A stretch of 45,362 nt of DNA from Thermodesulfobacteriota bacterium. GTDB lineage: Bacteria; Desulfobacterota_D; UBA1144; Nemesobacterales; UBA2774. The translations under genes and the position numbers were made by a program. This document shows positions 16,259-24,060 of this stretch, in pieces. The DNA lies in assembly GCA_021604765.1 (NCBI GenBank), contig BQJP01000021.1:1-45362 (forward strand). Reading direction: 5' to 3'. Each line of letters begins with the position of its first letter. Positions within the stretch are counted from its first letter, which is position 1. A model generated the notes under the pieces. That model saw only the letters and a list, made by a program, of their open reading frames with translations, was not told where the DNA came from and searched no databases.

Positions 16259-17545
16259 CTAGCTTAACTTTAACTTCTTTCTTAACTTGCTGACATCATA
16301 ATACGGCTCGCCACGTTTCCTCGCCTGTTCATATATAGCCTCGAGCTCATCTATAACCAAACTTAGCTTTGCCCTTCCTTCTTTTGATTTCATGGCTTCT
16401 TTGGGCGAAATCTTTCCTAGCACTTCAAGAGGTGTTGTTACCCATTTATCATAATGATTATCTAATTCGTTATCGAGTTCTTTCTTGTTTTTGACCCCAA
16501 GCGGCAACTTCTTTAATTTCTTCGGTTCGTTTTGAGATTTGTCTATAAATGTATCAAGTTCTTTTATTGTATCTTTTATGTGGGTAATAGAATCTTTGCA
16601 TTGAGTCTCGATTTTTGCTTTTGCCAGAGCGAGCATATCAATTGAGTAGCACTCTATCCGTAGTTTGTCTTTTTCAATTTCTAAACTACCGGTAATTGTG
16701 TTTCTTCCAATCTTTTCCCACGAAAATGCTCTCAATTCTTCAGTCTTATCACTAAGCTCTTTTAATGACTTGATTCCCTCCAGCTTCTTAATGCATTTCT
16801 CATATTCTTTTACAGAATAATCAGCGATTGCTATGACGAATTCATGTCCCTCAGGGGTTACAAAATGTGGATTATTAGCGGTTTCCTCAACATAAGCGCC
16901 AATTTGAAAGCCCCAGTCTTTTAAATAGTTAAACTTTGTTTTTTGCTTGCCATATAGTTTTTTGTATTCCTTAAATTCTTTATCGAAAAACTCGGTTATT
17001 AAATTCTTAAAAGGGGGAGGGTAGAGTGAAACTATTCCGGAGAAGTAATATTGGTTTCCAATTTTAATTGGTCTTGCGGCGATAATATCTGATTTTTTAA
17101 TCTGTTTAGTGGATGCTTTATCCAGAACTTCAAGTGAGTTTCCAGAGAATATATCTTTCATTACACACTTTTCGCCAGGTACTACTTCTAGAACTTCAAA
17201 AAAACTGTGAATACTTTTTATCCAGTCTTTTATTAATATCTTTTCCGAAGCTGATAAATTTGATCCCTCTTCTGAATAGAATCTCTCTGCTACTCTTTCC
17301 TCTGAGTCAATAAGTTTGTAGTCATATAAGAACCAGTCATAGAATTTTTCAAAAGTTAGCTCGTCTATCTCATCTTCATCGAGATCTTCACTTGTGAAGT
17401 CGGGGTCATTCTTCCATATATAGAAAGCTTCTCCAAGCTGGGACTGGATCTCCGGTCTCTCGGAGTAGTCCACTAGCTTTTTGCGAAGCTCTTTGTCGGT
17501 TTGATCTATCTTATATTCGTTAATGTCTACAACTGATTCGGTCAT
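16259..17545 (-). CDS. Unrecognised 428-residue acidic and lysine-rich protein
   Basis: A soluble protein with no signal peptide or membrane segment. The N-terminal half is acidic and helical (SEDLDEDEIDELTFEKFYDWFLYDY). A central beta-rich part contains NTITGSLEIEKDKLRIECYS followed by a long helix. The C-terminal part includes WVTTPLEVLGKISPKEAMKSKEG (about 370-392), resembling a segment seen in SEC-C-associated proteins, though no SEC-C cysteine motif is present. It converges on the four-helix gene with a 10-base gap and has no functional context. No function is proposed. Confidence 0.75.
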   Translation of the reverse strand: MTESVVDINEYKIDQTDKELRKKLVDYSERPEIQSQLGEAFYIWKNDPDFTSEDLDEDEIDELTFEKFYDWFLYDYKLIDSEERVAERFYSEEGSNLSASEKILIKDWIKSIHSFFEVLEVVPGEKCVMKDIFSGNSLEVLDKASTKQIKKSDIIAARPIKIGNQYYFSGIVSLYPPPFKNLITEFFDKEFKEYKKLYGKQKTKFNYLKDWGFQIGAYVEETANNPHFVTPEGHEFVIAIADYSVKEYEKCIKKLEGIKSLKELSDKTEELRAFSWEKIGRNTITGSLEIEKDKLRIECYSIDMLALAKAKIETQCKDSITHIKDTIKELDTFIDKSQNEPKKLKKLPLGVKNKKELDNELDNHYDKWVTTPLEVLGKISPKEAMKSKEGRAKLSLVIDELEAIYEQARKRGEPYYDVSKLRKKLKLS

Positions 17546-17608
17546 ATAAAATTCTTCCCCTTTACTACTTATAATTTAATACCAGAAGTGTAAATATCAA
17601 TTGGATAA

Positions 17609-18073
17609 TTATTCTATTATGCCAAAACGGTTTTCCAGGTAGTCGGATCTAAAGTCAAATATTTCATTGAGCTGCTTTGTTACAATTAAACTGTTTGCTA
17701 TTCTACACAATGGATCAAGGGGCAGAGCATAATGGACCAAATCTTTTGCTTCCACACCGCCTTCTATCTCTTTGAATCTATGCTGATGGTGCCAAAATTT
17801 ATATGGCCCGAATCTTTGCTCGTCAATGAAAAAATTTGGTTCCTCAACATGAGTAATTTCAGTTACCCATGTCATAGGGATATTTAGCATTGGTGCCACA
17901 GTATATGTAATGATCATGCCTGTGTACATTTTGTCTGGCAGTTTAGAGGTTATATTCAAATTCAGCGAAGGGGGGGTGATTAGACTAAGATTATTGGGAT
18001 TTGAGAAAAAGTCCCATGATTCTGACATAGACATTTTTAGTTTAATTGTTCTCTCAAGCGAGTAAATTTTCAT
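17609..18073 (-). CDS. SRPBCC-fold ligand-binding protein
   Basis: The product is 154 residues from the ATG at 18073, chosen because AAGGAT lies just upstream on that strand; a more distal ATG at 18136 would add 21 poorly conserved residues. It has the START/Bet v 1-like helix-grip features: WDFFSNPNNLSLITPPSLN near the N terminus, then PMTWVTEITHVEEPNFFIDEQ, GPYKFWHHQHRF and VHYALPLDPL. This subfamily often accompanies TIGR01777 epimerases in other genomes; here one is present about 8 kb away. The ligand is unknown. Confidence 0.85.
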   Translation of the reverse strand: MKIYSLERTIKLKMSMSESWDFFSNPNNLSLITPPSLNLNITSKLPDKMYTGMIITYTVAPMLNIPMTWVTEITHVEEPNFFIDEQRFGPYKFWHHQHRFKEIEGGVEAKDLVHYALPLDPLCRIANSLIVTKQLNEIFDFRSDYLENRFGIIE

Positions 18074-18174
18074 TCTTATTATCCTTTTACACTTAGTGTA
18101 CCGGAAAAAGTGAAAAGCAGGTCTAATACTAAACATTGTTCAGCTATTTCTGGAGCAAAAGCTTATAAATTAAC

Positions 18175-18203
18175 TTTCGAATATGCATTTTCCGATGTAT
18201 AAT
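18175..18203 (+). promoter_or_regulatory. Promoter of hisD-hisC, giving a near-leaderless mRNA
   Basis: A perfect minus-10 TATAAT occupies 18198-18203. The element 17 bases upstream, TTTCGA (18175-18180), is a weak minus-35. Transcription would begin only about five bases before the hisD ATG, which has no ribosome binding site. Confidence 0.4.
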
Positions 18204-18214
18204 CCTTCTCCGTT

Positions 18215-19498
18215 ATGAAAATTGTACAAATTAAATCAAAAAATATAGATAGTTACCTAAAAGGCTTAAGGAGAAGTACGTCTTTATCAGATCCAAAGCT
18301 TGAATCTACTACTAAAAAGATTGTAGATGATGTAAGAAGGAACGGTGACAAAGCGCTATTTAAATATACAAAGAAGTTTGACAAAGTAGAGCTTTCCAAG
18401 AGGAGCGTTAAAGTTACAGCCAGAGAAATTGAGCAGGCACAAAAAAAGGTTCCCTCTAAAATAAAAGCAAATCTCAGGACTGCTGCCCGTAGAGTCAGAG
18501 AGTTTCACAAACATAAAATGCCCAAAGGTAGTATGCATAAAGACTCTCTAGGCAATGAGCTTGGTTGGTTAATTAGTCCTATTGAAAGGGCAGGATTATA
18601 TGTTCCTGGAGGTAAAGCGGCTTATCCTTCAACCGTGTTAATGACAGCCATTCCTGCAAAGGTGGCGGGTGTTGAGGAGCTGGTTTTAGTGACCCCTTGT
18701 TCTAATGGTGAGCTGAATCCAACTGTCTTGGTAGCTGCTTCAATTGCTGGTGTGGATTCCATCTATAAAGTTGGTGGAGCACAAGCGGTTGCAGCCTTAG
18801 CTTATGGAACTGAGTCAGTTCCTAAAGTAGATAAGATTGTAGGCCCGGGGAATATATATGTAACAATTGCAAAAAAGCTCGTATTCGGCGAAGTTGATAT
18901 TGATATGATCGCTGGTCCCAGTGAGGTTCTCATAATAGCTGACGCAAGCACACCTGCTAGCTGGGTGGCTGCAGATCTTTTAGCCCAAGCTGAGCATGAT
19001 GAGATGGCAGTGCCTCTTTTAGTTACGAACAATACTAAATTTGGAAAGGAAGTAGCTAAAGAAGTTTCCAGACAGTTAGCGCTGCTTAGTAGAAAAGACA
19101 TTGCGGGTGAGGCTGTTAAGAGTCAGGGGCGAATATTTATAGTGAGAGATATTGATCAAGCCGTTGAGGTTGCTAATGCCCTTGCCCCCGAGCACTTGGA
19201 GCTATGCGTTAAAAATCCTAAAGCATTATTAAAGAAGATTAAGCATGCAGGGGCGATATTCGTAGGCGGAATGTCTACTGAGGCATTTGGAGATTATGTG
19301 GCAGGACCAAGCCATGTTCTTCCTACAGGAGGAGCTGCGAGATTTTCTTCGCCGCTTAGCGTCTATGACTTTTTAAGGATGCCAAGTGTTATCTCTATTT
19401 CTAGAAAAGGTTTTGATAAACTTAGTGATGACGTAATGAACCTTGCCTATAGTGAAGAGCTTGAAGCGCATGCTCTTTCCGTAAAAGTAAGAAAATAA
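18215..19498 (+). CDS. hisD: Histidinol dehydrogenase
   Basis: A zinc enzyme that oxidises L-histidinol to L-histidine in two NAD-dependent steps, the end of histidine synthesis. The 427-residue product shows GLYVPGGKAAYPSTVLM (about 128-144), VGPGNIYVTIAK, the catalytic LLAQAEHDE segment and the C-terminal AGPSHVLPTGGAARFSSPLSV. Length is standard. No Shine-Dalgarno is present before the ATG. hisC follows after 55 bases, and the two are probably one transcript, while the other his genes are elsewhere. Confidence 0.97.
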   Translation: MKIVQIKSKNIDSYLKGLRRSTSLSDPKLESTTKKIVDDVRRNGDKALFKYTKKFDKVELSKRSVKVTAREIEQAQKKVPSKIKANLRTAARRVREFHKHKMPKGSMHKDSLGNELGWLISPIERAGLYVPGGKAAYPSTVLMTAIPAKVAGVEELVLVTPCSNGELNPTVLVAASIAGVDSIYKVGGAQAVAALAYGTESVPKVDKIVGPGNIYVTIAKKLVFGEVDIDMIAGPSEVLIIADASTPASWVAADLLAQAEHDEMAVPLLVTNNTKFGKEVAKEVSRQLALLSRKDIAGEAVKSQGRIFIVRDIDQAVEVANALAPEHLELCVKNPKALLKKIKHAGAIFVGGMSTEAFGDYVAGPSHVLPTGGAARFSSPLSVYDFLRMPSVISISRKGFDKLSDDVMNLAYSEELEAHALSVKVRK

Positions 19499-19553
19499 GT
19501 ATTCTCTTCAATAACCAATTAATACAAACTTTTTTTAAAATTGGCTAGATAAT

Positions 19554-20654
19554 ATGACATCTAAAGATAAAAAATCAGAATCTGAAGCTCAGGGAATAGT
19601 TGAGTCTAGAGTAAGTCAGGAAATTCGTGACATTACTCCATATTCAGTTCCTCATATAGATTGCAAGATCAAGCTTGACGGAAATGAAAGCCCTTTTTCT
19701 CTGCCGCAAGATGTGCAGAAGAAGGTCGATGAAGCAATTAAGCAAATTGATATCAACAGATATCCTGATCCTGAGGCAGAGCGTTTAATCGAGATAGTCT
19801 CCAAGGTTTCAGAGTTTCCTAAAGATGGAATTCTGCTCGGAAACGGATCAGATGAGCTTATAGGAATGCTTATAACGACCTTAACAAGCGGTAGTGGGAA
19901 AGTTCTATGTCCAACCCCCAGTTTTTCAATGTATAAGCTTACAGCGCTTGTAATGGGAGCTGAGGTTTTAGAAATCCCATTGGATGAGAATTTTGATATA
20001 GATCTTGATTCTATTCTTAAGTTGATCCAGGAAGAAGACCCTGATCTTATTTTTTTGGCTTCTCCCAATAATCCAACGGGGAATATGTATTCAGCTAGCA
20101 AAATTGCGGAGATTATTAGTGTTGCAAAGGGCGTAGTTGTAGTGGATGAGGCTTATTCTGATTTTAGCGGTTATACCTTTTTGCCTTTAGTAAGAGAATG
20201 TGAGAATCTAGTTATCTTAAGGACTCTCTCTAAAGTCGGTTTTGCAGGGCTCAGAATCGGAATGCTTTTTGCAAGTGAAGATCTTGTATCAGAGATTAAT
20301 AAAGTTCGCTACCCGTATAACATCAATTCCTTGAGCCAGAAAGTTTCGGAAGTTGTGCTGGAAAATCACGAATTTGTATCAGAGAGCATACAACTGATTA
20401 TAAGAGAAAGGGATCGGGTCTATAAAGTCTTATCATCTATTAAAGTAATAGAGGCTTACCCGAGTGATGCTAACTTTATATTTTTCAAAGCCGAAGATGC
20501 AGACTCTTTATTCAATAAGTTAGTAGAGAAAGATATCCTTATAAGAAATTTTAATAGACCAGGAAGACTTGAAAACTGTATGCGTGTTACTATTGGAACT
20601 CCGGAAGAAAATGATGCATTCCTAAGCGCTTTGACTGAAATCTTTACCTCTTAA
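19554..20654 (+). CDS. hisC: Histidinol-phosphate aminotransferase
   Basis: A PLP class I/II aminotransferase converting imidazole-acetol phosphate and glutamate to histidinol phosphate. The 366-residue product has LDGNESPF and NRYPD near the N terminus, SPNNPTG (170-176), VVDEAYSDF and the PLP lysine Lys227 in RTLSKVGFAGLRIG. An N-terminal extension of about 20 charged residues precedes the conserved part, so the true start could be internal. The 3' end overlaps convergent lnt by 33 bases. Confidence 0.95.
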   Translation: MTSKDKKSESEAQGIVESRVSQEIRDITPYSVPHIDCKIKLDGNESPFSLPQDVQKKVDEAIKQIDINRYPDPEAERLIEIVSKVSEFPKDGILLGNGSDELIGMLITTLTSGSGKVLCPTPSFSMYKLTALVMGAEVLEIPLDENFDIDLDSILKLIQEEDPDLIFLASPNNPTGNMYSASKIAEIISVAKGVVVVDEAYSDFSGYTFLPLVRECENLVILRTLSKVGFAGLRIGMLFASEDLVSEINKVRYPYNINSLSQKVSEVVLENHEFVSESIQLIIRERDRVYKVLSSIKVIEAYPSDANFIFFKAEDADSLFNKLVEKDILIRNFNRPGRLENCMRVTIGTPEENDAFLSALTEIFTS

Positions 20655-22193
20655 TTTAGTTACTGCCATAAATCCTACCCAAAAAACTAGTGTTGCTATC
20701 GGGAAGGCATCTCCAATTCTGGTGTAGAGGGTTTTGCTACCATTCATAAGAGCGACCTCGCCTTCAAGATTGGTTTGTTCAAAGTTTCCTGTTTTTGCAA
20801 CCACTCTCCCTACAGGATCTATAATTGCACTTATTCCTGTGTTGGTTGATCTAAGCAGGTACTTTCTCGTTTCTACCGCTCTTGGAATCGAAATAAGTAA
20901 ATGCTGATAAGGGGCAATAGTTTTTCCAAACCAGGCGTCATTTGTAATATTTACAATTAAATTTGCGCCTTTATCTACAAATTGCCTGCTAAATGATGGA
21001 ATAATGTCCTCATAACAAATAATCGGGGCTATCTTCGCTCCTTTTTCTTCAATTACAAAGAGGTCAAGTTCGTCCCCGGGAGTAAAATCACCTGTGGCAG
21101 GGCTTACTTGTTTTATAGCCGGAAAAGTCTGAGCAAATGGTAGGTATTCTCCAAAAAGAAGAAGCTTAATTTTATGATACCGCTCTAGGATTATTCCATT
21201 TGAATCGGTTAAGAACGCGGTGTTGTATTTAATAATGTTGTCATCAGTAATTTCCTCAGCATCGGGGTCTTTTGGTGTAAAGGACATACCGCCAACAATG
21301 AAATACTTGCCTTTCATTTCAGGCACCCCAAGCTCACCCCTAACAATTAAATAGTCAGAGTTGTTAGAGAACCAGGCCTGTATTGAGGTCTCAGGCCAAA
21401 TTATCAGATCAACATCTTTCAGCTCCTGAGACATTTCTTTATGTTTATCTGTAACTGTTTTTTCCTGGTTCTCAGTCTTGGCCAGGAAATCGAAGTTTGC
21501 TTGTACCATTCCCACTTTGAGTTTGGGAGATCTCTGCATCTCTACTTCAACTTGGAATATCCTAAAGTACCCATACGACATTGTTAAGAATAAAAGAGTA
21601 AATGAAAGAATAAGCTCTGGTGCGGGAAGAACGGCATTAAGAGTAAATCTCTTGATTATTCTAAGCAGAGTCACATTTACCACTACAATAATGAAGCTCA
21701 GTGCATAAATACCAAATAGGTCATAAATCTGAATCACTGAAAGGAAGTTAGCTTGTGAGTTTGTTATCCCGTATGGGAACAGGAAGGGGAAAAGATACTC
21801 AATCGATGTCCAGATAGACGCTATAAGTAAGACTGAGAGAACGCCTGGCTTTCTAAATAATCCAAGTCTGGTTGTAATGTATGAGAATATTCCAAAAGCA
21901 AGTCCCGCGTATGCGCTTAAGAAAATGATGAATATAAAACTCAGTGGGATCGGGAATCCGCCGAACCTTGTGAGTGTTCCGACTAGCCAATAAGTTCCTA
22001 TAAAATTGGCAATTGTTCCTGAAAGAAGGCCAAGCTTAAATGCGTCTTTGGGAGTTCTTTTTACGATCGACCAGAAAAAAGGAACTAACACTATCCAGGC
22101 TACTATGCCTAAATAGGGGACCATAAAGGTCAGGGGATATAAAATGCCTGTGAGTGATGCAAAAATAATATCTCTGGTCTTGATTTTAGACAT
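20622..22193 (-). CDS. lnt: Apolipoprotein N-acyltransferase
   Basis: The third enzyme of lipoprotein maturation, adding the N-acyl chain in the inner membrane. The 523-residue product has about six to eight membrane helices over residues 1-215, then a nitrilase-fold periplasmic domain with the triad Glu268 (IWPETS), Lys341 (RYHK before FGEYLPF) and Cys393 (ICYED), and a final membrane helix. It is 42 bases downstream of lgt on the same strand. Pairing lnt with lgt in one operon is fitting, since both act on the same substrates. Confidence 0.96.
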   Translation of the reverse strand: MSKIKTRDIIFASLTGILYPLTFMVPYLGIVAWIVLVPFFWSIVKRTPKDAFKLGLLSGTIANFIGTYWLVGTLTRFGGFPIPLSFIFIIFLSAYAGLAFGIFSYITTRLGLFRKPGVLSVLLIASIWTSIEYLFPFLFPYGITNSQANFLSVIQIYDLFGIYALSFIIVVVNVTLLRIIKRFTLNAVLPAPELILSFTLLFLTMSYGYFRIFQVEVEMQRSPKLKVGMVQANFDFLAKTENQEKTVTDKHKEMSQELKDVDLIIWPETSIQAWFSNNSDYLIVRGELGVPEMKGKYFIVGGMSFTPKDPDAEEITDDNIIKYNTAFLTDSNGIILERYHKIKLLLFGEYLPFAQTFPAIKQVSPATGDFTPGDELDLFVIEEKGAKIAPIICYEDIIPSFSRQFVDKGANLIVNITNDAWFGKTIAPYQHLLISIPRAVETRKYLLRSTNTGISAIIDPVGRVVAKTGNFEQTNLEGEVALMNGSKTLYTRIGDAFPIATLVFWVGFMAVTKLRGKDFSQSA

Positions 22194-22235
22194 GGTCGTT
22201 AAAGATACACTAGTGATGTTGGTTGGGAAAGACGG

Positions 22236-23039
22236 CTATGCCTTTCTCTTTTTTCTCGTTTGTTTGGTTGGTTGAGGGTCTGGTTCTCTTCCACTGGAAT
22301 TTCGGAGTGTATAGAGTTTAACTGCTCCAACAACAATTAATCCAAGCGCCATAACCTGAGCTACAGAAAGCCCAGGAATGACACTCTCTGTAGTATTTCT
22401 AACAAATTCTACAAAAAACCGCTCAAATCCTGCAATAATTAAATATATGGAAAATAGCCAGCCAGCCGGTCTGATCTTTGTTCTGATTTTCCAAATATAT
22501 AAAAACGCTATAAACATAATAACTATTTCATAGATCTGTGTGGGGTGGACTGTTTCTGTAGTTGGGGGCAGCCCCTGAGGAAAAGCCATTGCCCAAGGAA
22601 GGTTAGAGGGAACTCCGTAGTCATCTCCTACTAGTAAACAGCCTATTCTTCCAATCGAATATGCCAGAGCAAGTGCAGGGGCAGCTAAATCTCCAACGGT
22701 CCACATGCTAATTTTATTCTTGTTCGCTATTATCCATACTAAGATCAGTGCTCCAATAAAACCGCCATAAAATGTAAGGCCGCCCCTAGATAGCAGATGT
22801 GTGATCGGATGTCTGATTAAGTCTCCAAAAGGAACATTCTCTAATAAATAAAGTAGTTTTGCACCCACTATGCCGCCTATCATAGTAGCAAGAAACATAT
22901 TGCTCACAGCTGATTCGTTTAGTTTCTTTCTCTTGGTTTCAAGCGAGATAAGCCAATAGCCCGCTAGAAAGCAAAGAGCTATCATTACGCCGAAAGAAGA
23001 AATTGTAAAATCGCCTATTTTCAAAAGTTCTGGATACAT
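22236..23039 (-). CDS. lgt: Prolipoprotein diacylglyceryl transferase
   Basis: The first enzyme of lipoprotein maturation, transferring diacylglyceryl from phosphatidylglycerol to the lipobox cysteine. The 267-residue product has seven predicted helices, the SRGGLTFYGGFIGAL stretch, the signature GRIGCLLVGDDYG (about 131-143) and HPTQIYE. A basic C-terminal tail (RKKRKA) is cytoplasmic. The first position of the HGGL motif is Arg here, a variant seen in other lineages. It starts directly after the stop of a 50-residue membrane-protein gene, with no spacer. Confidence 0.96.
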   Translation of the reverse strand: MYPELLKIGDFTISSFGVMIALCFLAGYWLISLETKRKKLNESAVSNMFLATMIGGIVGAKLLYLLENVPFGDLIRHPITHLLSRGGLTFYGGFIGALILVWIIANKNKISMWTVGDLAAPALALAYSIGRIGCLLVGDDYGVPSNLPWAMAFPQGLPPTTETVHPTQIYEIVIMFIAFLYIWKIRTKIRPAGWLFSIYLIIAGFERFFVEFVRNTTESVIPGLSVAQVMALGLIVVGAVKLYTLRNSSGREPDPQPTKQTRKKRKA

Positions 23040-23192
23040 TTATTCCTCGCTAGATTTGGTGTTTGAATTATTTGTCTTTGATTCGATTTCTTTTTTCAGT
23101 TCGGCATTTTTAGTCATAAAGTAAAATAGAAAGCCAAAAAGAACTACGCTAAACAAAATTTGAATTATCATAGCTGTGGTCAGGTCGCTCAT
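23040..23192 (-). CDS. 50-residue single-helix membrane microprotein, first gene of the lgt-lnt operon
   Basis: An AGGAG ribosome site eight bases before the ATG opens a 50-codon frame, MSDLTTAMIIQILFSV onward. Residues of about 6-26 form one membrane helix, followed by KNAELKKEIESK, which could form a coiled coil, and a polar tail ending SSEE. Its TAA is immediately followed by the lgt ATG, so the two are translationally coupled. The topology recalls YajC or CcoQ-like small subunits, but none of their motifs is present. The context suggests a lipoprotein-maturation or membrane role; this is inference. Confidence 0.7.
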   Translation of the reverse strand: MSDLTTAMIIQILFSVVLFGFLFYFMTKNAELKKEIESKTNNSNTKSSEE

Positions 23193-23281
23193 ATGAATAT
23201 CTCCTGATTAAGTTAATCCATTAAATTATATGTGAAAATCCGCAAATTAGTAGTTTGAATTGAGAAATATCTTGCTCAAGA

Positions 23282-23309
23282 GTTATATTCTACTTGCAAA
23301 AAAAGTCAA
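23282..23309 (-). promoter_or_regulatory. Promoter for the microprotein-lgt-lnt operon
   Basis: On the minus strand, TTGACT (23309-23304), 16 bases and TATAAC (23287-23282). The 5' leader would be about 80 bases. The site lies in the divergent region shared with the HNH gene. Confidence 0.4.
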
Positions 23310-23332
23310 AATAGGTAAATTCCCTTTACGAA

Positions 23333-23932
23333 ATGCTAACCTCTCCCGTGTTAGTTCTTAATCGCTACTTTGTCCCGGTCACTATAACAAGTGTTAGAAG
23401 AGCTTTTGTAATGTTGTATGGGGGTATCGCCAAGGCTGTAGATACCGAATATAACACCTTTGATTTTGAATCCTGGTCACAAATTTCTGAATTAAGAGAA
23501 CACGATGATGTGATTCGAACTGTTAGCTCTGTTATCAAGACACCCCGTGTAATAATCTTAGTAAGATATGAAGGTATGATCAGGAAAGAAGCCAAGTTTA
23601 ATCGCCTAAATATTTTCAGGAGAGATGGGGGCACTTGCCAATACTGCTACAAGCCGTTCTCGCGGTCTGAACTCACAATAGACCACGTAGTCCCTCGTAC
23701 ACAGGGAGGAAAGAGTGTTTGGGACAATGTTGTTTGCTGCTGTATTGATTGTAATAGAAAAAAAGGCGGGCATACACCGGCTCAGGCTGGAATGAAACTA
23801 AAAACTATTCCGAAAAAGCCAAAATGGGATCCATTCTCAAATATATACATTAAATCCGTAAGGTATAAAGAATGGAAGCCGTTCTTAAACTTCGTGGATA
23901 TATCTTATTGGAATGTAGAGCTTGAAGAATAA
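23333..23932 (+). CDS. HNH endonuclease family protein
   Basis: The 199-residue product has an N-terminal helical domain (SPVLVLNRYFVPVTITSVRRA) common to a widespread chromosomal HNH family. The C-terminal HNH domain has Cys102-x2-Cys105, Asp117-His118, Asn132 and Cys137-x2-Cys140, so the zinc ribbon and catalytic residues look intact. There is no adjoining methylase, toxin or phage gene, so a restriction or homing role has no support. Start has a weak TAGGT ribosome site. It diverges from the lgt operon. Confidence 0.88.
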   Translation: MLTSPVLVLNRYFVPVTITSVRRAFVMLYGGIAKAVDTEYNTFDFESWSQISELREHDDVIRTVSSVIKTPRVIILVRYEGMIRKEAKFNRLNIFRRDGGTCQYCYKPFSRSELTIDHVVPRTQGGKSVWDNVVCCCIDCNRKKGGHTPAQAGMKLKTIPKKPKWDPFSNIYIKSVRYKEWKPFLNFVDISYWNVELEE

Positions 23933-24050
23933 GCTAAGAAATTTACAATTATTATACAAAATAGAATTTTGCTAGTTTTTAGTCTATCCATAGGCTAAAT
24001 TTATTCTAAATATCGACAACTTATTAACTAATTCGAAAACATCATTATAT

Positions 24051-24056
24051 GGAGGG
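24051..24056 (+). promoter_or_regulatory. Ribosome binding site that decides the tolB start
   Basis: GGAGGG lies four bases before the ATG at 24061. The in-frame ATG at 24049 overlaps this site and lacks one of its own, so the downstream start is favoured. Confidence 0.65.
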
Positions 24057-24060
24057 TTTA

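Noticed and set aside
23040-23192. Identification of the 50-residue microprotein as YajC
   Set aside because: It has one N-terminal membrane helix like YajC but lacks the RPQxK motif that follows the helix, and secDF is not adjacent.
23333-23932. HNH protein as a restriction or mobile-element nuclease
   Set aside because: No methylase, phage or transposase gene, inverted repeats or compositional break is near; it looks like an ordinary chromosomal HNH protein.
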